Below, piece by piece: positions 9,459-18,068 of a DNA stretch of 51,960 nt; the stretch's first letter is position 1, and every line of letters begins with the position of its first letter. Origin of the DNA: an uncultured Erwinia sp. (lineage in GTDB: Bacteria > Pseudomonadota > Gammaproteobacteria > Enterobacterales > Enterobacteriaceae); the NCBI GenBank assembly GCA_913775305.1, contig CAJYIY010000107.1:1-51960 (forward strand), given 5' to 3'. The notes under the pieces are model-generated. The model did not search any database. It saw only the letters and a list, made by a program, of their open reading frames with translations, and was not told the origin of the DNA. A program made the translations under genes and the position numbers.

Positions 9459-10608
9459 AGAAGTCGTAGCGCAGGCGCACCAGGTTCATATCACCCAGAT
9501 TGTCGGTGCTTGAGGTAAAGACGTGTTCGTAGTCAACCCGGAAACCGTAGTCCAGCTTGAAGGTGACGCCCAGCCCGTTATCGATACGCTTGTAGTTACG
9601 TCCGGTCACGTACTCCATGCGGTCACCCATCACATACGGCATGACTGACTTCAGGCCGTACTGCTTAACCGGGATCGTGTAGCCCGCAACGTATTCAATA
9701 CCCCATGCATCGCCCGAGAAGTAATGATTTACATCGACTTTTTTGGTCGTCAGGAAGTTATCGTACCAGCCGCCACCGAAGCTGAAGGTCCAGTTATCGG
9801 GTGACCAGGTCAGCGCGGTTCCGTAGATATTCTGATCGTAGGATTTCGCATCGCCATTGCCGGGATTACGCATTTCGGCGCGCGTGTAGTTCCAGGCCAC
9901 ACCCCAGGTTAAATCCTTACTGATGTGATAATCGACACCCAGCGATCCTCCCCCTTTACGCTTGTAGCGCAAACCATTACCTGGCAGATAATCATTGTCG
10001 GAGAACAGATAGGACGCATAGATATCGGTGTCGCCAAAGGTGTTTTTGTATTTCAGCATTTTGCGGCTACGGTAGGATCCATCGTAGTCACCGTTAATTC
10101 CGTTACCCGAAGCCTGACCAAGCATATCGTAATCCCAGACGTCGGTTTTTACGCCAACAACATCGTAGTAAACGCTGTTCTGCTGGCCGAAAGTCATTCG
10201 ACCCCAAGTATCGCTTTTCAGCCCGGTATACAGCATACGGCGTGAGGTATTATTCGCGCCTTCGGCATGGTGATTATCCCAGTCGAACAGCGCGGGGATA
10301 TTTACGCCCAGTTCGTAGTAACTAATCCAGCTAATATCATCGAACAGGTAATAATCCGCAGCAAAGCGAAAACGGGTCCCGCCATCAAAGCCATTACGTT
10401 TATATGAACCTTTATCCTTATCGCCGGTCATATTATTAAATTGAGGTCGGATACTTCCGCCGAAAGTGAAGTTCAGACGGCTCAGCGGGTTGCCCGCCTG
10501 AGGATCCTGTTTCAAAAGGGTAATTTCTGCGTTGGCGGCAAAAGAAGCGCTGCCTACAATCAGTCCCATCGCTACTGCCTGTGCAAGCGCACCCATTCTT
10601 ATTAACAT
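9457..10608 (-). CDS. Outer-membrane porin of the general Gram-negative type
   Basis: 383 aa with a signal peptide of about 27 residues ending ANA. The mature part alternates polar and hydrophobic residues as in beta-barrels, and ends LVRLRYDF with the C-terminal Phe needed for BAM recognition. An acidic stretch YDVVGVKTDVWDYDMLGQ near residues 150-167 may be the constriction loop. AGGA about 7 nt before the first ATG supports the start. It is a single-gene unit. The substrate is unknown and it is not one of the OmpC/OmpF orthologues. Confidence 0.8.
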   Translation of the reverse strand: MLIRMGALAQAVAMGLIVGSASFAANAEITLLKQDPQAGNPLSRLNFTFGGSIRPQFNNMTGDKDKGSYKRNGFDGGTRFRFAADYYLFDDISWISYYELGVNIPALFDWDNHHAEGANNTSRRMLYTGLKSDTWGRMTFGQQNSVYYDVVGVKTDVWDYDMLGQASGNGINGDYDGSYRSRKMLKYKNTFGDTDIYASYLFSDNDYLPGNGLRYKRKGGGSLGVDYHISKDLTWGVAWNYTRAEMRNPGNGDAKSYDQNIYGTALTWSPDNWTFSFGGGWYDNFLTTKKVDVNHYFSGDAWGIEYVAGYTIPVKQYGLKSVMPYVMGDRMEYVTGRNYKRIDNGLGVTFKLDYGFRVDYEHVFTSSTDNLGDMNLVRLRYDF

Positions 10609-11518
10609 CCTGTATTCCTGTGTAATATAAAATAAACTTTGATCCAGATATTACCCTGAACGTATAAATATAAAATCTACAAACCTTATTATTTTGTGCT
10701 ATTTAGCTCAAAACCCCATCATTAATTATTTTCAATATATTTCAAGGCCAATAAAAATAACCATTTCGTGCTAATTTTTCCGGTTTGATTTCAGCAAACA
10801 GCATTATTCCCAACAATTAAAGAGTAAAAAATAAACTAAATACTGAAAATCAGATATCAGGTCCTGCACCACTTGCTATCCGGCCAAACCTTCTTAACCT
10901 GATTATTTTTGCCAGCTTCGCCTGGCAAACACGATAAAAGCGATTGAGTAGATCAGAATGGCATCACTTGCAGATGGCAGTGATATCGTAATGATGTGAC
11001 AACAAACAGCACTTAACATTTTTGCAACTTTACACGGAGCCAGGCGATGACGCTGGCTTCGCCCCGACGTTTAAAATCGGTCTGTCGGGCTGAAGATAGT
11101 TATCGCTAAACAGCGAATAAGAATGTGAGCCAACTCTGAATTTCGTCATTATTACCGGATAGAAGGAAAGATTAGCAACATTTACGCTATCGTCAGTGCC
11201 CCAGGCGCGTTGATTGTCGTTCCGGAAGGGTGAGAAACAACCGGACGGAGTAATTTACTGAAAGTTAAGCACTTTATAACTACCACCTGGCTCTTTCGCT
11301 TCACGCTGATTAGCCCGCCCCGAATGTGGTTTACTCCAGAAAAATTTAAACAAAAGCTAAACGGAGCGGTTTGAATGGCCTTCCCGGACACATTTCACTG
11401 TCCCGCCAAATTATTGCCAGAGATAATTCACTGCGTTAAATTCATTCGTTAACGCTAATCATTTCATCTCACCGCTACCTGACAGGGATTGCGTCACACA
11501 CAGGGTAAATTTGATCCA
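10609..11518. other. AT-rich intergenic region without a recognisable gene
   Basis: About 0.9 kb between the porin start and opgB. The first 300 bp are strongly AT-rich compared with the neighbours and must hold the porin promoter. A small stem-loop GCCAGGCGATGACGCTGGC sits near 11038-11056. I see no tRNA, no repeat and no convincing small gene; a 69-codon minus-strand frame at 11182-11391 has no family features. The opgB promoter should lie near the right end. Confidence 0.6.
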
Positions 11519-13822
11519 ATGGTTTCAGAATGGTTATCTTTAATTTTGTTTATTGCTTCAGCAGTTCTCTACACCTGCAAAGCCGGTCAGCATAAGCTGT
11601 GGTTTTCTGCCGTACTGGCGCTGCTTGGCATCTATATCATTCTCAATGCTTCACTTTTTGCGAGTAATTACTTTACCGGAGAGGGAATTAACGATGCGGT
11701 TATCTACACGATCACCAGCAGCCTGAGTGGCGCTGGATTACAGAAATATATCATGCCAGCCGCTGGCCTGATCGTCGGATTATTGCTGCTGCTCCTGCTC
11801 TTATCCTGGATTTTACGTCTGCGAAAAAACCATAATTACAGCAAGCTGTACAGCCTGCTGGCGCTGGTCCTGGCGGCAGCATCTATTAAAACAACACCGG
11901 CATACCAGCAGGTTAGCGATCTGATTAGATCGCAGGTCGCCAAAGGGGATTCCGACTTTTACAGCCACTACAAGGTACCAGGCAAGAACCTGCGCGGCGA
12001 ACGCCCAAACCTGGTCTATATCTACGCTGAAAGCCTGGAACGCACCTACTTCGATGATAAGGCGTTTCCTGGCCTGGCCCCCGAACTGAACCGCATCAAA
12101 GCCGACTCTCTCGATTTCAGCAACACCGAACAGCTACCGGGCACCGAATACACTATTGCCGGTATCGTCGCCTCACAGTGCGGCATCCCGCTGTTTGCGC
12201 CTTTTGACGGTAACGCCTCCAGTTCGCTCTCTGCCTTCTACCCGCAGAACATCTGCCTGGGTGACATTCTGAAAGCTTCCGGCTATCAGAACTATTTTTA
12301 TCAGGGAGCAAGCCTGAGCTTTGCCGGCAAGGATCTGTTTTTCACTTCCCACGGTTTTGATCATATTTACGGTTTTAATGAACTGAAGAGCAGACTGAAA
12401 GATCAGAGTTATCGAAACGACTGGGGCTTATACGATGATACCGTGCTCGACATCGTGTTCGATAAATATCTGGAACTGGCAAAGACGAATCAGCCATTCT
12501 CGCTGTTTGCCCTTACCGTGGATACCCATCACCCTGACGGATTCCTCTCCCGCAGCTGCCAGAGAAAAAGCTATCCGTATGACGGGAAAGAGAATAAATC
12601 GTTCGCCGCCGTCGCCTGTAGTCAGGAACATATCGCCAGGCTGATTGATAAAATTCGTGCCACCCCGTACTTTAAAAACACCATTATCGTTGTCAGCTCC
12701 GATCACCTGGCAATGAATAACACCGCCTTTAAGTATCTGAATCAGCACGATCGCCGCGGTCTTTTCTTTATGCTTCGCGGCGACAGCGTAAGCAGCAAGG
12801 TCGTGACGGCAAAGCGAAACACGCTGGATAACGGCGCTACCGTACTGGATGCCATGGGCGGTGATAACTTTATCGGCCTCGGGCGCAGCTCGCTTTCCTC
12901 GACTTCGCTTTCCGCCACCTATCTGAATATCAAGGAAAAGATTAATGAGTGGAAGCCCGATGTCATTAAGCTGTGGAACTTCCCGAAAGCCATTTCGGAT
13001 TACAAAATAGACAGCGAGAAGCATACCTTCAGCTTCTCCGGCTCACATTTCAAGCTGCCGCTGCTGCTGTCGGTTATGCCAAACAAAATTGAGCCCAGGC
13101 TTGATGCCTATCTGGCCACGCCGCTGAAACAGCAACTGGCCAGATTCGCCCCGGATGAAAAATTTGTCTGGGCCGATCGCTGCTACAAAATCGGCAGCGT
13201 ATGGGACGACTCTCTGGCGCTGAACAACGGGCTGTGCGTTGCCAACGGCACGCTGAATGCGAAACCCCATATCACGCAGATCAAACCGGGGAACACCTCG
13301 GGGAAAATTACCTTCTCTCCCGCCAGCGACAACGACGGCAGCAGCGAAGAACGCTATCAGCGCAGTGTCACCCGGCTGCGTATTGCCGATGCCGATTTAA
13401 AATACCGCTCGGACCGTATTTTGTTCAATCTGCCGGGGCTGCCGCAGCAGGTGCTGAAAATCACCGGCATGTCCTACCCTGAAGCCTGGGGCCGCTGGTC
13501 TGATGCCAATCTGCTGCCGACGGTGACCATACAGTATCTGGAACCGCTGCCAGCCGCGTTCCAGCTGAAGCTGACGGCGCGAGCCTTCGGAAACAACGCG
13601 CTGCGTCCGGTCATCGTGAAAGTGGGCGACTGGCAGCAGGAGATTTCACTGGGAGAGAGCGATACCACTCTGACGCTACAGGTCAGCAATCCCTCAGGCG
13701 CTCGCAGCATCATCCTGGTGCCGCCGGACCCGATCGAGTCTACGCTGGGTACGGTTGACGGGTTTGCGCCCCGCCGACTGGGTATCGGCCTGGTCGATCT
13801 TCAGGTGTCGCCACAGCAGTAA
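11519..13822 (+). CDS. opgB: OpgB (MdoB), phosphoglycerol transferase I
   Basis: 767 aa from this ATG (E. coli 763). OpgB takes phosphoglycerol from phosphatidylglycerol and adds it to osmoregulated periplasmic glucans. Three to four N-terminal membrane helices (to about residue 120) are followed by a periplasmic sulfatase-like domain. YIYAESLERTYF, FSLFALTVDTHHPDGF and VVSSDHLAMNN carry the nucleophile and metal ligands. A TTG ten codons upstream is an alternative start, but the chosen one matches the E. coli N-terminus. Ribosome binding site is weak for both. Confidence 0.93.
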   Translation: MVSEWLSLILFIASAVLYTCKAGQHKLWFSAVLALLGIYIILNASLFASNYFTGEGINDAVIYTITSSLSGAGLQKYIMPAAGLIVGLLLLLLLLSWILRLRKNHNYSKLYSLLALVLAAASIKTTPAYQQVSDLIRSQVAKGDSDFYSHYKVPGKNLRGERPNLVYIYAESLERTYFDDKAFPGLAPELNRIKADSLDFSNTEQLPGTEYTIAGIVASQCGIPLFAPFDGNASSSLSAFYPQNICLGDILKASGYQNYFYQGASLSFAGKDLFFTSHGFDHIYGFNELKSRLKDQSYRNDWGLYDDTVLDIVFDKYLELAKTNQPFSLFALTVDTHHPDGFLSRSCQRKSYPYDGKENKSFAAVACSQEHIARLIDKIRATPYFKNTIIVVSSDHLAMNNTAFKYLNQHDRRGLFFMLRGDSVSSKVVTAKRNTLDNGATVLDAMGGDNFIGLGRSSLSSTSLSATYLNIKEKINEWKPDVIKLWNFPKAISDYKIDSEKHTFSFSGSHFKLPLLLSVMPNKIEPRLDAYLATPLKQQLARFAPDEKFVWADRCYKIGSVWDDSLALNNGLCVANGTLNAKPHITQIKPGNTSGKITFSPASDNDGSSEERYQRSVTRLRIADADLKYRSDRILFNLPGLPQQVLKITGMSYPEAWGRWSDANLLPTVTIQYLEPLPAAFQLKLTARAFGNNALRPVIVKVGDWQQEISLGESDTTLTLQVSNPSGARSIILVPPDPIESTLGTVDGFAPRRLGIGLVDLQVSPQQ

Positions 13823-14121
13823 AGACTTCGCCCTCGTCGCCGGGGGCGGTTGTCCTTTAACAGACTCAGAAATATTCATGGCGGCGACCGCCTGTTTCAG
13901 CGAGATGGCGCACATCGCTATCAGGGATACCTGGCCCTCAGCAACACGGGTTTTAAAGTTGTCTTTAATACCAGGTCATTTATTTTCCTGACTGACTGAA
14001 ATACCTGCCCGGCATTGATTCCGTTGGATACGGGTCGTGACACTTTTAACCACATGAATGACTTGCAGTAAAAAAAAGAAAAATTACTATGGCGTAGTAA
14101 CCATTCACTTACAGGAAAGCC

Positions 14122-15303
14122 TTGCCGTTGAAATCTTTGCGCTATGTCCTACTGCTGTTACCCGTTCTGGCTCTGCCGATGCAAAGCCAGGCGCAGAAAT
14201 CCCCTGACCCGCTGCTGGCCTCCGAACTGGTTAATCGCTATGCCGACAACATTTTCTATAACACTAAAGCCAGCGGTATGGCCATCGTCGCTATTGATGC
14301 CAATCAACGCATATTTGCCAGCCGCGGCGTTGTGCGCCCCGGCAGCCAACAGCCACCGGCTAAGGACTCACTGATCCGCATAGCCTCGCTGAGTAAGCTG
14401 ATGAGCAGTGAGCTGATGGTGAAACTGGCGGAGGAGGGGCGGCTGAAGCTGGACGATCCGCTCAGCAAATATGCCCCTTCCGGTGCGCGCGTCCCCAGCT
14501 ATAACGGGCAGCCAATCCGGCTGATTAACCTGGCAACCCATACCAGCGGCCTGCCTCGCGAGCAGCCGGGGGGTAAAGCGATGCGCCCGGTATTTACCTG
14601 GCCTACCAAAAGTCAGCGATGGGCGTGGCTGGCTGGCGCACAGCTGAAATCAGCGCCGGGTCAGGTCGCTTCCTACTCTAATTTAGCTTTCGACCTGCTG
14701 GGTGACGCGCTGGCAAAAGCCGGAGGCAAACCCTATCCGGCCCTGCTACAGGAAAAAGTGACCCGACCGTTGGGCATGAAGGACACCACTTTTACGCCTT
14801 CTCCGGACCAGTGCGCGCGGCTGATTATTCCGGCCAAAAACCCCAGTCCGTGCAATAACTCACTGGCAGCCATTGGCAGCGGTGGCGTTTACTCTACGCC
14901 GGATGATATGGGTCGCTGGATGCAGCAGTTCCTGTCTTCCGATGCCCACACCCGCAGCCCGCAGGTTGACCGCCTGCAAACAATGATTTACCAGCGTGGC
15001 CAACTGACTAAAGTGGAAGGAATGGATGTACCGGGGCGCGCAGATGCGCTCGGCATGGGATGGGTATATATGGCACCACGCGAAGGCAGACCGGGGATCA
15101 TTGAAAAAACCGGCGGCGGCGGCGGCTTTATTACCTACATGGCGATGGTGCCGCAGTACAGCGTTGGCGTATTTGTTGTTGTCGCCCGCTCGAATGAGAC
15201 TCGCTTTACCCCAATGAGTGACGGCGTCAACAATCTGCTTACCGAGATGATCGGCAACTCGTCAGGCAGTGCCCAACTGGCTGCAAGCATTATGGCGAAC
15301 TGA
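14122..15303 (+). CDS. ampH: AmpH, penicillin-binding DD-carboxypeptidase/endopeptidase
   Basis: 393 aa. AmpH is a periplasmic class-C-fold hydrolase that trims peptidoglycan peptides. The signal peptide ends near SQAQ (residue 25). Catalytic motifs: SLSK with Ser89 and Lys92, YSN in ASYSNLAFD, and KTGGGGG in place of KTG. The stretch LGMKDTTFTPSPDQC matches E. coli AmpH. The start is TTG with AGGA 6 nt upstream; no ATG lies at a fitting place before the signal peptide. Next to opgB, so two envelope functions sit together. Confidence in the family is high. Confidence 0.93.
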   Translation: MPLKSLRYVLLLLPVLALPMQSQAQKSPDPLLASELVNRYADNIFYNTKASGMAIVAIDANQRIFASRGVVRPGSQQPPAKDSLIRIASLSKLMSSELMVKLAEEGRLKLDDPLSKYAPSGARVPSYNGQPIRLINLATHTSGLPREQPGGKAMRPVFTWPTKSQRWAWLAGAQLKSAPGQVASYSNLAFDLLGDALAKAGGKPYPALLQEKVTRPLGMKDTTFTPSPDQCARLIIPAKNPSPCNNSLAAIGSGGVYSTPDDMGRWMQQFLSSDAHTRSPQVDRLQTMIYQRGQLTKVEGMDVPGRADALGMGWVYMAPREGRPGIIEKTGGGGGFITYMAMVPQYSVGVFVVVARSNETRFTPMSDGVNNLLTEMIGNSSGSAQLAASIMAN

Positions 15304-15313
15304 CAGCCCGATT

Positions 15314-15631
15314 CTATTCGGCCTGTTCATCTGCACCGCCTGCGCCGCAATCCTCATCCGCCGTTTCTTTCCCCTGGGAATGGCGGATGAGTTTTTCACG
15401 CGGCAACAGGCGGCCACGCTTATCATAATAGCGGCTTGGCCATATTTCAGAGGGATGCATATCCAGCGCAGCAGCAATAATAAACTCGCCTTTTGGCCAG
15501 GGTTTTTTCAGCGCATTTGCCAGCGTTCCCGAGCTTAGTCCCGCCTCACGCGAAAGCGCCGCCAGTGAGTTTTTCCGTTTTTTAATGGCGGCGATAATAT
15601 CCGCACTGTGCATATCCTGTCGTTTTGTCAT
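15314..15631 (-). CDS. SfsB/Ner-like DNA-binding protein
   Basis: 105 aa. MHSADIIAAIKKRKNSLAALSREAGLSSGTLANALKKPWPKGE is the Ner/Nlp/SfsB type of helix-turn-helix, related to the Ner regulators of Mu-like phages. In E. coli SfsB (Nlp) affects sugar-fermentation genes. The C-terminal tail (after about residue 80) is acidic and longer than in SfsB. AGAGG before the ATG supports the start. It is divergent from the first XRE gene and shares a promoter region that has a palindromic operator. Confidence 0.85.
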   Translation of the reverse strand: MTKRQDMHSADIIAAIKKRKNSLAALSREAGLSSGTLANALKKPWPKGEFIIAAALDMHPSEIWPSRYYDKRGRLLPREKLIRHSQGKETADEDCGAGGADEQAE

Positions 15632-15679
15632 AGCGTCCTCTGCATATCAATGAGTTCCTGATTTACGCCCCAATCTATC

Positions 15680-15696
15680 ACTAAGAATTACTTAGT
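15680..15696. promoter_or_regulatory. Palindromic operator ACTAAG-N5-CTTAGT, copy 1
   Basis: A perfect 6+6-bp palindrome with a 5-nt centre, located 74 bp before the first XRE start codon and about 50 bp before the divergent SfsB-like start. The same palindrome appears at the same distance before the second XRE gene. A further half-site ACTAAG lies at 15713-15718, between possible -35 (TTGGCA, 15707) and -10 (TTAATT, 15728) boxes. Likely target of the XRE proteins. Confidence 0.75.
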
Positions 15697-15753
15697 ACAA
15701 TTTGCCTTGGCAACTAAGAGAATCTCGTTAATTGTTTCGTTATCGGGATGACT

Positions 15754-16011
15754 ATGCTGGCACATCGTTTAAAAGAGGCTCGCCTGAGAAAAGGGCTATC
15801 ACAGCAAAAACTGGGCGTTTTAGCGCAAATTGACGAGGCCACCGCCAGTGCCCGCATGAACCAGTACGAACGGGGCATTCACGTGCCTGATTTTGAACTG
15901 GTTTGCCGCCTTGCCGTTATCCTGGACGTGCCATCCTGCTATTTTTATACGCAGGAAGATGAGCTTGCCCGACTGGTGCTGGCCTGGCACTTACAGCATA
16001 AATCGCACTAA
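15754..16011 (+). CDS. XRE-family regulator, tandem copy 1
   Basis: 85 aa from ATG 15754. An ATG two codons earlier exists, but the paralogue next door and its promoter align with this start. The helix-turn-helix runs from about residue 4 to 58 (LKEARLRKGLSQQKLG, then ARMNQYERGIHVPDFELVCRLA). The short C-terminus FYTQEDELARLVLAWH has no separate domain. About 70% identical to the next gene, so the pair arose by tandem duplication that included the promoter. No toxin or partner gene is visible. Confidence 0.88.
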   Translation: MLAHRLKEARLRKGLSQQKLGVLAQIDEATASARMNQYERGIHVPDFELVCRLAVILDVPSCYFYTQEDELARLVLAWHLQHKSH

Positions 16012-16051
16012 AAGCGACCACTCCTTTCCGCTGGCAGCTTTTGCCTGTTGA

Positions 16052-16068
16052 ACTAAGTTCTACTTAGT
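16052..16068. promoter_or_regulatory. Palindromic operator ACTAAG-N5-CTTAGT, copy 2
   Basis: The same palindrome as at 15680, again exactly 74 bp before the start codon of the second XRE gene. The five central bases differ (TTCTA against AATTA), while both arms are kept. The third half-site is changed to GCTAAG (16085). Conservation of the arms but not the centre points to selection for binding by a dimer. Confidence 0.75.
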
Positions 16069-16125
16069 ACATTTTAATTGAGCGGCTAAGAGAATCCTGT
16101 TATCTGTTCAGAAGTCAGGATCGAC

Positions 16126-16386
16126 ATGCTGCCATATCGTTTAAAACAGGCGCGAGAGAGGATGGGTCTGGCGCAGCAAAGACTGGGGATTTTAGCGGGC
16201 ATTGATGAAGCCACTGCCAGTGCAAGAATGAACCAGTATGAGCGAGGTGTTCACACACCAGATTTTGAGTTGGTTTGCCGCCTTGCGGCGATCCTGCAGG
16301 TGCCCGCATGCTATTTTTACACTCGGGAAGACGAACTGGCCGAGATGATATTGCTCTGGCATGAGCGGCAGAACGCCGGTAACTGA
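16126..16386 (+). CDS. XRE-family regulator, tandem copy 2
   Basis: 86 aa, close paralogue of the preceding gene. The recognition part ATASARMNQYERG is identical between the two, so both probably bind the same palindrome. The differences lie in the first helix (ARERMGLAQQRLG) and in the C-terminal tail (HERQNAGN). AGGA 7 nt upstream of ATG acts as ribosome binding site. A stem GAGGCGG-CCCCT-CCGCCTC spans its stop codon (16385-16403) without a U tract. Confidence 0.88.
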   Translation: MLPYRLKQARERMGLAQQRLGILAGIDEATASARMNQYERGVHTPDFELVCRLAAILQVPACYFYTREDELAEMILLWHERQNAGN

Positions 16387-16543
16387 GGCGGCCCCTCCGC
16401 CTCTGCAAATCAGAGAACCGAGAGGCGCTTGCTGGATAGTGCCTGAGTGACGACAGCCCTGTCAGCACCACCTGTATTCAACAGACCGGGCTGAAGCCGG
16501 TCCGAGATTTCCCGTCATGCAGTCACAAACAATCACCGCCAAA

Positions 16544-17101
16544 TCAGTGCAGCGGGTGCCTTGCATGCAGGCTTATCGCCGCCGGACGAATGGCCTCAAC
16601 GCTGATGTTGTACTCCTCAACGGTGAGCTTTTCCAGCCGCGCGAAGTTCTCTTCACGGCCGTGCAGCGCAATCACTAACAGGGCGGGTTGCAGTGAGGCC
16701 GGCAGTGAAGACCAGTCACCCAGATCGACACCTTTCATATAGCCAAAGCACCACTCTTCCACCACCGTAAACTCTTTACCATCAACGGTGTTAATACCAA
16801 ACAGCGGCTCGAACTGCTCCGGATATTCGGTCAGGCGGTCGACGATATCATTCATATGCTGGGAAAGCAGATCGTGAAAACGACGGAATTCCTCTTCTGA
16901 TTCCCATTCAGGCATCTGATCCTCGCCGCCCCAGATGGCTGGCAGCCACTCTTCGGGTGGAACCGTCACCGGTGAGGAAACGATCGCCGTCAGCATGCCG
17001 TCCAGTTCGGAGGCATCGACCAGCGACTCTTCGGTTGAATATTTCATGAATATATCGTCCAGCCATTCCAGCTGTTCTTCCGTCAGGGGTCCCTGTTGCA
17101 T
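16544..17101 (-). CDS. YecA/UPF0149-family protein lacking the SEC-C tail
   Basis: 185 aa from the ATG with GGAG/GAGGTGA 7 nt upstream. PLTEEQLEWLDDIFMKYSTE, SELDGMLTAIVSSP and VEEWCFGYMKGV mark the family, and the sequence is close to E. coli YecA over its first 180 residues. E. coli YecA continues with a C-terminal SEC-C zinc motif (CPCGSGKKFKQCC); here the protein stops at ISLHARHPLH and the cysteines are absent. Function of the family is not established. Acidic overall. It runs toward the XRE genes. Confidence 0.85.
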   Translation of the reverse strand: MQQGPLTEEQLEWLDDIFMKYSTEESLVDASELDGMLTAIVSSPVTVPPEEWLPAIWGGEDQMPEWESEEEFRRFHDLLSQHMNDIVDRLTEYPEQFEPLFGINTVDGKEFTVVEEWCFGYMKGVDLGDWSSLPASLQPALLVIALHGREENFARLEKLTVEEYNISVEAIRPAAISLHARHPLH

Positions 17102-17260
17102 AGCGTCACCTCTCTCCACGTATCATTTTCACCAACCATGCCGGTGAGTATGAGGGTATTCTGGTTGCCAGCGCAGAAAAAAGCTATCCTGACCGTAAAA
17201 AACTGCGGCGTGCGCGGCAGGTAAACCGGCGGCTGTCACTCTGTATATGGGATATTCGGG

Positions 17261-17587
17261 CTATTTTTGCGTTTGCCTGATGCGGGTCATTTCATATTGT
17301 CCCGCCGGGTCCATCGACTCCATGGCCTTTTGTAATTCAGCCAGAGCAAACTTCAGAGCCGCAACCTCTTCTTTGAGCGCCTGTACCTCTTCCATGGTGG
17401 TTGTCACTGCCCCACCACGGGGAAACGCATTCAGCACATCAGACTCGGTAAACACTCTGACCTGACGGTTATTTATCGTATCAAGCTGATATTTTAAACG
17501 GCCACTGTTAATGGCGTTATAAACCGTCTTCCGGCTGACCAGAAACCGTTCAACGATATCACTCACTCTTAGTCTCGTTTCACTCAC
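17261..17587 (-). CDS. Excisionase/MerR-like DNA-binding protein with C-terminal coiled coil
   Basis: 108 aa from a GTG start; AGGTGAGC lies 9-10 nt upstream and the start is 16 bp after the EIIA stop, so it is the last gene of the PTS operon. The N-terminal half (SDIVERFLVSRKTVYNAI, then RQVRVFTESDVLNAF) is a MerR/excisionase-type helix-turn-helix. Residues about 70-97 (EEVQALKEEVAALKFALAEL) form a coiled coil for dimerisation. I do not recognise a named orthologue. It may regulate the PTS operon itself. Confidence 0.75.
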   Translation of the reverse strand: MSETRLRVSDIVERFLVSRKTVYNAINSGRLKYQLDTINNRQVRVFTESDVLNAFPRGGAVTTTMEEVQALKEEVAALKFALAELQKAMESMDPAGQYEMTRIRQTQK

Positions 17588-17603
17588 GGGCTGCCGCTCA
17601 CCT

Positions 17604-18068
17604 TTAAATTTCGCCCTCTCTGTGCATCGCCTGTGTAAACAACCTGGCAACCTCTGTCGAAGAGAGCCGCACTAACTTTTTAACCGTCTCTTCATCGCCA
17701 AGAAACTGAAAAAGCGACTGTATCAACGCGACTTTTTCGCTGCCGGGGGCAATCGCCATCATCACAATGATCGTCGGTACAATAACCTGTTCAGGCTCAT
17801 CTGTTCGGTGGAATTCCACCATGCCACGATTAAGCGCTATTGTAAAACCCGTGCGGATGACATGTTCAAACTCCGCGTGTGGAATCGCAATGCTGTGAGT
17901 TTCCATATCGATGCCGGTAGGATAATCCGCCTCGCGGAGGATAACGCTGCGGCTAAAATCGTCTTTAACCAGCCCCTCCTCAAACAGGCAGCGGGCCATA
18001 CGTCGAAGCAGAGACTCGCGACTTTCACCACGCCAACTGACCAGCACCCGGCTTTCACTAAACATCAT
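17604..18068 (-). CDS. PTS system EIIA component, fructose/galactitol type
   Basis: 154 aa from the first of two adjacent ATG codons, which has GGGGAG upstream and overlaps the end of the EIIC gene by 11 bp. IAIPHAEFEHV carries the phosphorylated His (about residue 64). It passes phosphate from HPr to EIIB. Middle section LVKDDFSRSVILREADYPTGI is typical for GatA-like proteins. It is cotranscribed with EIIB and EIIC. The sugar is unknown, and no dehydrogenase, aldolase or kinase gene is nearby. Confidence 0.88.
   Translation of the reverse strand: MMFSESRVLVSWRGESRESLLRRMARCLFEEGLVKDDFSRSVILREADYPTGIDMETHSIAIPHAEFEHVIRTGFTIALNRGMVEFHRTDEPEQVIVPTIIVMMAIAPGSEKVALIQSLFQFLGDEETVKKLVRLSSTEVARLFTQAMHREGEI

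Noticed and set aside
11182-11391. 69-codon minus-strand frame in the porin-opgB gap
   Set aside because: No clear ribosome binding site and no recognisable domain; composition is ordinary intergenic.
13823-14121. Small gene between opgB and ampH (frames near 13878-13991)
   Set aside because: No ribosome binding site, no family features, and the reverse frame overlaps opgB.
15748-16386. Toxin-antitoxin system based on the small XRE genes
   Set aside because: Neither neighbour looks like a toxin; the two proteins are near-identical regulators that arose by duplication.
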